Of a stretch of 19,330 nucleotides of DNA, positions 13,512 through 19,330 are shown piece after piece. The notes under the pieces are model-generated. The model was not told the origin of the DNA. It did no database searches and saw nothing but the letters and a program-made list of their open reading frames with translations. The DNA is from Clostridia bacterium (lineage in GTDB: Bacteria > Bacillota > Clostridia > TANB77 > CAG-508): NCBI GenBank assembly GCA_900772235.1, contig CAAGQX010000023.1, positions 1-19,330 on the forward strand. Direction: 5' to 3'. The translations under genes and the position numbers were made by a program. Within the stretch, counting starts at the first letter, position 1; each line of letters begins with the position of its first letter.

Positions 13512-14984
13512 TTAATTTCTTTCTTGTTCTAAACTTGTTTTTTCTCTTACAGCACTTTGAGTACTATTTTCCAATGATGTCAAGCAATTACTTTTTACAA
13601 AATCATATAAAGGTAATCTATTTTTTGTTTCTAGTTCCTCTAAATTATCTGCATTTCTTTCTATTGCCTGTAAATATCCCTTCGAGTCTAATAAATTATG
13701 CGTATTGCTTGATGTTCTTGTAAATTCTGTTTTCATATCTTTAGGAAAATTTACTAACATCCCTTTGGGTATACTCATCATATTTAATAATGCTCTTGAA
13801 GTTCTTCCATTAGAATCCGGAAACGGGTGTATTCTTATAAAACGAATTTGGAGTCCTATTGCTCTTTTTAAATATTCTTCTTTAGTAAGTGTTTCTCTAT
13901 TTTTCACTAATTCTTGTATATCTTGTGCTAATCTTTGCATTGCTTGTGGTACTTTTTGCTTGTCTAATAATTTTATACTGTTTGAACTGATGCCAACATT
14001 TACAGTTCTATATCCATCTTGTCCTACATATTGTTGTAATTGAGGATCCTTTAAAGAAGTATGGTTTATTTGTTTTATAGTGTCTTCTATTTGTTTTGCA
14101 TCCATTTTTGTAATATCTGTAGAATACGCCAATAACTGGGTTTCAACATCTGCATATATCTGTTCGATCTCTTTATGTAGCATATTTATATCTGGAGTAC
14201 AGTTCATTATGTCTTGTGTTTCTCCTGCAATTGCTTCTAGTAGTAAATTATATCCTTTTCTTGTTTTATTTTCTCCTAAAGGTGTTAAACTTGTTCCATC
14301 GTTTATCGATTTTAACACTTCTTTTTTTAATTGTGGGCTGTACATATAATCCAAATAGTATTGCACTGTATTTTCAATTAATTCACTACTATAATTTGTA
14401 CCTTCTTGTAATACATTAAAAAATTTTCTTTTTATAAATTCTCTATCTTCTCTTCCGTGAATAATTCTCGCTTTTAATTTCATAAGTGGATTTTGTTTTG
14501 GCAAGCTGGGTGCATTTTCTATGGCAAATTGTCTAGCGAAATTACTATATACTTCTTCATAAATCTGTCTTGCTATGTTTTCATCCAAATCACGCATATT
14601 TATAATTGCATTGCCACTGCTTGCCACATATTCCATTTCTCCGTTTTCAGTTTCTTGTACTCCTTTATATATCTGCAAGTCATCATTAATGCCTATAACT
14701 TGCCCGTTAGAATACATAATACTGCTCATCACAGTTTTAGGAATAGCTCCACCATTTTTTATTAGTTGTCTTATAATTATATCTATATTATTTCTTAATA
14801 CTTCACTGCCATATTTTTTAGCACTTACCCCATTATAATCGTTTTGTAGCACTGTAGACTTGCATTCATTTGCAATAATGCTTACTAGTAGCTCCGATTC
14901 TTTATCCCATCCAAAATCTGGAGTCACTCTATAATTAGTCCTATGTAAATCTTCTAAAAGTTTTTTTGCTTTTCCTATTATCAT
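13512..14984 (-). CDS. Fic-domain protein (putative AMP-transferase)
   Basis: The 490-residue protein ends in a Fic domain. The active-site loop HPFPDSNGRTSR is at 386-397, with catalytic His386, Asp390, Asn392, Arg394 and Arg397. The usual HxFx(D/E)(G/A)NGRxxR has Gly or Ala where this has Ser391. Fic proteins transfer AMP or other nucleotide parts onto target proteins. The first 300 residues are helical, with no transmembrane helix and no domain I can name. The inhibitory pattern (S/T)xxxE(G/N) occurs as SELIEN (200-205) and TPLGEN (about 232-237), both far from the active site. ATG at 14984 has AAAGGTG upstream. It is the first gene of a likely operon with the anchored sigma factor. Confidence 0.85.
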   Translation of the reverse strand: MIIGKAKKLLEDLHRTNYRVTPDFGWDKESELLVSIIANECKSTVLQNDYNGVSAKKYGSEVLRNNIDIIIRQLIKNGGAIPKTVMSSIMYSNGQVIGINDDLQIYKGVQETENGEMEYVASSGNAIINMRDLDENIARQIYEEVYSNFARQFAIENAPSLPKQNPLMKLKARIIHGREDREFIKRKFFNVLQEGTNYSSELIENTVQYYLDYMYSPQLKKEVLKSINDGTSLTPLGENKTRKGYNLLLEAIAGETQDIMNCTPDINMLHKEIEQIYADVETQLLAYSTDITKMDAKQIEDTIKQINHTSLKDPQLQQYVGQDGYRTVNVGISSNSIKLLDKQKVPQAMQRLAQDIQELVKNRETLTKEEYLKRAIGLQIRFIRIHPFPDSNGRTSRALLNMMSIPKGMLVNFPKDMKTEFTRTSSNTHNLLDSKGYLQAIERNADNLEELETKNRLPLYDFVKSNCLTSLENSTQSAVREKTSLEQERN

Positions 14985-15066
14985 TTTTCACCTTTCGTAT
15001 TAAAGTTATTTTTAAAAATGTAGTGCCTTTTTAATGAATTCATCCATACATTTTATTTATAAATTA

Positions 15067-15075
15067 ATTATAACA
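15067..15075 (-). promoter_or_regulatory. Extended -10 promoter ahead of the Fic gene
   Basis: The minus strand reads TGTTATAAT (TGnTATAAT) with no good -35. It lies about 83 bases before the Fic start and would drive Fic, sigma and probably the following genes. The leader is AT-rich with no obvious structure. Confidence 0.5.
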
Positions 15076-15133
15076 TATATTGTAATAGAATTTTGTATTA
15101 TTTTTTTGAAATTTTGTATAATCATACCATTTT

Positions 15134-18100
15134 TTATTCTGTTCTCAACGCAATTACTGGATCCTTCTTTGAAGCAGATTTTGCTGGTATTAGTCCTCCT
15201 ATTAATGTTAATATTATACTTAAAATTACTAATGCAATTGTGTTTTGTGGTTCTAATGCTGCGCTTAATGGAATATTACCTGTAAAGTGATGCAATATTG
15301 CATTTATTATTGGTATTAGTGAATAACTTATACCTATTCCGAAAAGTCCAGATAAAAGTCCTATTATAAAGGTTTCTGCATTAAATATTGTAGATATATT
15401 GTGTTTTGAAGCCCCTATTGCCCTCAATATACCAATTTCTTTTGTTCTTTCATATACAGATATATATGTTATTATTCCAATCATAATTGAAGAAACAACT
15501 AATGAAATAGATACAAATGCTATTAAAACATATGTTACAGCATTAACTATAGTTTTTACTGAACTCATTAAAATTCCAGTAGTGTCTGTATATTTTATTT
15601 CTTTTTCGTCCTCTCCATTTGCTAAAACCTTGTCATTATATGTGTTTATAAAGGTTAAAAAGCGTTCTTTTCCTTCAAAACTATTAAAATAGAATGATAT
15701 ATATGTTGGTTCCTCTTTATCTTGATAGCCTAAAGATATTAAATTTGTTTTTGCGTTATTATCTTTGTTGGTCATCATTGCTGTTATAATTCTTGTTAAT
15801 TCTTCTTCTGTCATTTTTAATTTAAAAGCACTTGCTATTTTCTCTTGATCTACATTAAATGCAGATGCAAAGCTATTTGTTAAATTATTCATTAATTCTC
15901 CAACTTTGCTTAATATTGTCTTTTTCATTACTGTTTCCGTCATAGCTTTAGCCATAGTTTCAGAAGTTCCTATTATAGGAGCACTTGATGTAAATTCTGT
16001 TACTACTGGTGTTACCATATCTGGTACTATTACTGCTGTTGGATTTTTTGCATCTGTTGTTAATGATGGGTCTATTGTAAAATATGCATTTATATATACT
16101 TGTAAAAGCGTTTTTAGTAAACCTGAATATGTTGTTTTAAATGTTTCTTTAGGTATTACATAATTTTTTTCCATATCATTTAATATGTTAGCTGGTTTAT
16201 ATTCTTCTAAGTAGGCCGTAACTACACTATCTACATCATTTAAACTTATAGGGCCTGTTATGCTATTAAACATCTCATTTGCTAGAGTATTTAGATTATT
16301 GTTAAACGCATTTTTAGCAGGAGTTATATCTGTTGTTATAGAATTAGATATTTCTGCCATATATCCTTGTGTTTGTTCTCCTATTGCCTTTTGATCTATA
16401 TTAATATTAAATGCACTTTGTAATTTGTTACTATCTATTGAAACCAAGTCTGCAAAATCTAGTCCCAAACCTTTTTTGTTACTATCAAATCTTGAACCAG
16501 AAATTACATCTACTTCTTCATTTTCAATTTGTTTTTTTACTATATCTGTTTTTGAAGAATAATCTATTATATAGTCTGTTAATGCACTTGTATATGCAAC
16601 ACCTGGGCTTAATGCCATTGAGCTTGTTCCTTCTTTTGCTGAAACAACTCCTACTATTTTTAATTCTATGGCATTATCATATATGCTTTTTAAGAATTCT
16701 TCATTTTCACTCATATCTTCATAAACATCATATTTACTATTATATTTATAAAAATCGGTTGGTCTTATTAATTTTAGCTTTACATTCATTAAATCTTCAT
16801 AAGTAAATTCTAGTGGTTCATTATTTATTGTTACACTCTCACCTGTCATTATTTTACTTACTATGTCTTTTAATTCATCATTATCCCTTAACCCTAAAGA
16901 ATATACAAGTAAATCTGATATGCTATTTGGCTCTGATAAAACAATTAACATTTCGTCATAGTTACTAGGCCATCTTCCTGCCAATACATCATATGAATTT
17001 TCTAGCATTTCTCTATTATCTATCATTTGCGTGTATATTGAGCTCATTCCTGAATATGAAATCATAAAACTAGATGACCCCAATACAGAAGAGAATGCAT
17101 CATTCGGATTAAGTTTTATAATTTTTCCTGTTTCGGTTGTTGTGTAAACTAGTGGTGCAACACTATATGAATATTTTATACTTGCTATATCTTTATCTAT
17201 TTCATTATGGTTTTCTTTCATATACTGTTTAAAACTCTTTAAGTCATTTGTACTTAAGCTTGCTAACATATTTTTAATGTATTGTTGTTCTTTAACTTCT
17301 GTATTATTATCACTATTTTTCTCATCTGTTGTTGTCATAGATAACAACATTGAAGTTATATCAGACGATTCTTGTGTAATAGTTAATGGGTAGGATGTTA
17401 ATGTATCTTCTTGAATGTGATCTACATAGTTTTGGAATCCATTTGAAACAGCCTGTATAAGTGCAATTCCAATTATTCCAATAGAACCAGCGAATGCTAC
17501 TAAAACTGTTCTTCCTTTTTTGGTTAATAAATTGTTTAGGCTCAATCTAAATGCTGTAATGTACTTCATTTTTGTTTTACCAATTTTACTATTCTCTTTT
17601 TTAATTTGCTTTTCATCTTCTCCTATTGGGTTTGAGTCGTGTGTAATAACCCCATCTAATATATTTATAATTCTGCTTGAGTATTTTTGTGCAAGTTCTG
17701 GGTTATGTGTTACCATTATAATTAATTTATCTTTTGATATTTTCTTTAAAATATCCATTATTTGTATGCTTGTTTTTGTGTCTAAAGCTCCTGTTGGCTC
17801 ATCTGCTAATATAATATCTGGATTATTTACCAATGCTCTTGCTATTGCCACTCTTTGCATTTGCCCACCAGATAACTGGTTTGGCTTTTTATTAATATGA
17901 TTTTTTAGTCCAACTTCTTCTAGTGCCTTTATTGCTCTTGCTTTTCTTTCTTTTTTAGATACTCCTCCTAGTGTAAGTGCAAGTTCAACATTTGACAAAA
18001 CAGTTTGATGTCCAATTAAATTATAGCTTTGAAAAACAAATCCAACCTTGTAGTTTCTATATGCATCCCAATCTCTATCTTTAAATTTTTTAGTAGACTT

Positions 18101-18298
18101 GCCATTTATAATTAAATCTCCTGAAGTATACCTATCTAAGCCTCCAATAATATTTAATAATGTGGTTTTTCCACATCCACTTTGTCCAAGTATTGAAACA
18201 AATTCAGATTCTCTAAACTTTATGCTTACTCCCTTTAATGCTTCTACTTTTTCATCTCCGGTTTCATATACTTTCTTAATATTTTGTAACTCTAACAT
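15134..18298 (-). CDS. MacB-type ABC transporter, ATPase and permease fused
   Basis: The 1054-residue protein joins an N-terminal ATPase (about 1-225) to an FtsX-type permease. ATPase motifs are GQSGCGKTT (38-46), Q-loop Gln90, LSGGQ (142-146), IILADE (162-167) and switch His198. Membrane helices are at about 264-284, 918-946, 975-997 and 1019-1037, the four-helix MacB layout. The outer domain between helices 1 and 2 spans about 630 residues, much more than the roughly 220 of MacB. Relatives move peptides, antibiotics or lipoproteins by mechanical transmission; the cargo here is unknown. ATG at 18298 has AAGGAG 6 bases upstream. No clear terminator follows. A decayed gene lies upstream. It is probably transcribed separately from the Fic operon, which has its own promoter. 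Confidence 0.93.
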   Translation of the reverse strand: MLELQNIKKVYETGDEKVEALKGVSIKFRESEFVSILGQSGCGKTTLLNIIGGLDRYTSGDLIINGKSTKKFKDRDWDAYRNYKVGFVFQSYNLIGHQTVLSNVELALTLGGVSKKERKARAIKALEEVGLKNHINKKPNQLSGGQMQRVAIARALVNNPDIILADEPTGALDTKTSIQIMDILKKISKDKLIIMVTHNPELAQKYSSRIINILDGVITHDSNPIGEDEKQIKKENSKIGKTKMKYITAFRLSLNNLLTKKGRTVLVAFAGSIGIIGIALIQAVSNGFQNYVDHIQEDTLTSYPLTITQESSDITSMLLSMTTTDEKNSDNNTEVKEQQYIKNMLASLSTNDLKSFKQYMKENHNEIDKDIASIKYSYSVAPLVYTTTETGKIIKLNPNDAFSSVLGSSSFMISYSGMSSIYTQMIDNREMLENSYDVLAGRWPSNYDEMLIVLSEPNSISDLLVYSLGLRDNDELKDIVSKIMTGESVTINNEPLEFTYEDLMNVKLKLIRPTDFYKYNSKYDVYEDMSENEEFLKSIYDNAIELKIVGVVSAKEGTSSMALSPGVAYTSALTDYIIDYSSKTDIVKKQIENEEVDVISGSRFDSNKKGLGLDFADLVSIDSNKLQSAFNINIDQKAIGEQTQGYMAEISNSITTDITPAKNAFNNNLNTLANEMFNSITGPISLNDVDSVVTAYLEEYKPANILNDMEKNYVIPKETFKTTYSGLLKTLLQVYINAYFTIDPSLTTDAKNPTAVIVPDMVTPVVTEFTSSAPIIGTSETMAKAMTETVMKKTILSKVGELMNNLTNSFASAFNVDQEKIASAFKLKMTEEELTRIITAMMTNKDNNAKTNLISLGYQDKEEPTYISFYFNSFEGKERFLTFINTYNDKVLANGEDEKEIKYTDTTGILMSSVKTIVNAVTYVLIAFVSISLVVSSIMIGIITYISVYERTKEIGILRAIGASKHNISTIFNAETFIIGLLSGLFGIGISYSLIPIINAILHHFTGNIPLSAALEPQNTIALVILSIILTLIGGLIPAKSASKKDPVIALRTE

Positions 18299-18324
18299 TC
18301 TGTACTCCTTCTTACTAAAAAAAG

Positions 18325-18499
18325 TTAAATCTCATTTTTCTTTATTTTTTCATATATCTCTTTCCATTCTTCTACCCTATTGAAAATCAGTTTTTTCTTT
18401 ACTATTGCCTTTACTCGTAAATAGTAAAGTGGCAATTCCTAATTTGCTAACCTTATTACAATTTGATATTGAATCGTCTATATCTATTCCTATTTTCAT
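18325..18499 (-). pseudogene. Remnant of a 5'-nucleotidase (NT5C-like HAD) gene
   Basis: ATG at 18499 with GGAG 9 bases upstream begins MKIGIDIDD, the usual N-terminal catalytic motif of NT5C-type nucleotidases. It continues directly into SISNCNKVSKLGIATLLFTS, which is typical of the C-terminal part (IDDS..NC...KLGI). About 100 or more middle residues are missing, as if lost between two copies of the Ile-Asp-Asp motif. The frame then hits TAG at 18377. Skipping one base (the C of CAA) continues as NRVEEWKEIYEKIKKNEI to TAA at 18325, which matches the family's end. The 175 bases are 3n+1. It is clearly non-functional as a phosphatase. Confidence 0.7.
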
Positions 18500-18542
18500 C
18501 TGTATTTTCTCCAATTATTTTAATATTTATATTTTTTCTTGT

Positions 18543-19220
18543 CTATATCTTTGATGAATTTTTATAAGTTTTTTTACATTTATGTGCAAAAGCCGAACTA
18601 TTTATATATGGAAATTCTTCATCTTTAACCAAACATGTATTTATTTTTTTATTGTTATGAATTGCATAGGACGCCGTTGTGACATCTGCTTATGTTAAAT
18701 TTTTCAGACAGCATTTTCAGCTTTGACATTGGCAGTTCATTTATTCTATCTATCTGTATTAAAAAGTTTTCATTAATGTCTTCAAAATTTTTTAAATCTT
18801 TTAATTCAATTATCAAAGTAATATTATTTATATTATCAATATTTTTATAGTTTTCATATTCTTTTAAATTTCTAATTCTTAAATATGTTCTATCTTTAAA
18901 TCTATTAATAATATTAGTGTTTATTAGTATTTTGCTTAAGTTATTTATATCTGAAAAATATATTATTAACGATTCTGGATCATAGTTATTTATTTCAATT
19001 ATATCTTTTTCAATATTTTGATACTCTTCTTTAGACTCTTCAGCCACATCAATATTATAATGTATGAATTTTAATTCATACTCATTTGGAGTATTTCCAT
19101 AATAGTTTGATAAAGTTTTACTTTTTAACAAAATCATATATTATCAAATTCTCCTATTTCTGTATTAAAATCATAAGCTATTGCCCTTTTTTCCTGATAT
19201 CTAAATACTATTCTAATCAT
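18543..19220 (-). pseudogene. Broken gene of unknown function in three frames
   Basis: Three open segments run head to tail. First, ATG 19220 (CGGAG 8 bases upstream) encodes 28 residues, MIRIVFRYQEKRAIAYDFNT onward, to TGA at 19134. Second, ATG 19137 overlaps that stop by four bases and encodes 160 residues to TAA at 18655, containing TYLRIRNLKEYENYKNIDN and IQIDRINELPMSKLKMLSEK. Third, a +1 shift at about AGC-AGA (near 18685-18695) opens DVTTASYAIHNNKKINTC and runs to TAG at 18543. The second ATG is 13 bases from GGAG, a poor distance. I read it as one decayed gene of about 225 codons, possibly the N-terminal part of a larger protein. The first two segments could instead be two coupled genes. 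Confidence 0.55.
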
Positions 19221-19253
19221 AATATTTACTCCGTTCTTTTTTCTCTCAACATA

Positions 19254-19282
19254 ATTATATCATTAAATATCCTTTTTGTCAG
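19254..19282 (-). promoter_or_regulatory. Sigma-A promoter for the broken gene at 18543-19220
   Basis: Minus-strand CTGACA (19277-19282), 17 bases, TATAAT (19254-19259). It is one of the best promoters in the window, about 34 bases before the ATG at 19220. An intact promoter ahead of a broken gene suggests the damage is recent. Confidence 0.75.
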
Positions 19283-19330
19283 CAAAACATTGACATTATT
19301 GGCTTTTTTTGATAAATTGTGTATAACAAA

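Noticed and set aside
15101..15140. Possible terminator after the ABC transporter
   Set aside because: Only a weak GTAT/ATAC pairing without a U-tract.
18404..18436. Inverted repeat ATTGCCTTTACT / AGTAAAGTGGCAAT
   Set aside because: It lies inside the nucleotidase remnant's coding sequence, has a bulge and no T-tract on either strand, so it is not a convincing terminator or site.
19319..19327. TTATACACA on the minus strand, a match to the DnaA box
   Set aside because: A single copy with no dnaA or dnaN gene, no cluster of boxes and no unwinding region. Chance is likely in AT-rich DNA.
1..19330. CRISPR array, insertion sequence, tRNA or rRNA genes
   Set aside because: No regularly spaced repeats, transposase, terminal inverted repeats with target duplications, or tRNA/rRNA-like sequence was seen on either strand by eye.

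Overview
The window looks like a chromosomal segment of a low-GC Bacillota, probably a Clostridia-like gut or host-associated bacterium. The DNA is strongly AT-rich. Arg is almost always AGA, ribosome-binding sites are strong AGGAGG types, and sigma-A promoters and U-tract terminators are easy to see. The exact taxon cannot be fixed from sequence alone. Nearly every gene is on the minus strand, so transcription runs from high to low coordinates.

Layout from left to right. A plus-strand gene ends at 92 and faces a HAD phosphatase (158-868), with a 29-bp hairpin repeat between them. Then come pnp (999-3107) and rpsO (3297-3560). The rpsO leader can form a hairpin plus a pseudoknot, a terminator follows rpsO, and a long dyad lies ahead of pnp. 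This resembles the E. coli rpsO-pnp arrangement. Upstream of rpsO is a HicAB toxin-antitoxin locus with an intact antitoxin, a frameshifted toxin and a promoter inside a 44-bp dyad. A frameshifted envelope-protein gene follows (4616-5198). A housekeeping block contains rlmH, an unlisted 53-residue gene, ftsY and a large UPF0182 membrane protein, ending in a strong terminator at 5291-5321.

The most unusual part is 9925-14984. A Fic-domain protein, an ECF-like sigma factor fused to two transmembrane helices, an anchored DUF4362 protein, an anchored protein with a weakly serpin-like C-terminus, and PgeF follow one another in the same direction. They have short gaps, one candidate extended -10 promoter ahead of Fic, and a terminator after pgeF. 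Fic, sigma and the two anchored proteins could form an envelope-sensing module in which the sigma factor carries its own membrane tether. That is an inference. The right side holds a 1054-residue MacB-type ABC transporter and two decayed genes (18325-19220).

Small accessory genes carry several frameshifts while long genes of 700-1054 codons are intact. This points to real pseudogenes rather than poor sequence. CGG was not found as an in-frame codon in any intact minus-strand gene, by eye, yet it sits at two of the frameshift points. No tRNA, rRNA, CRISPR array or insertion sequence was seen.
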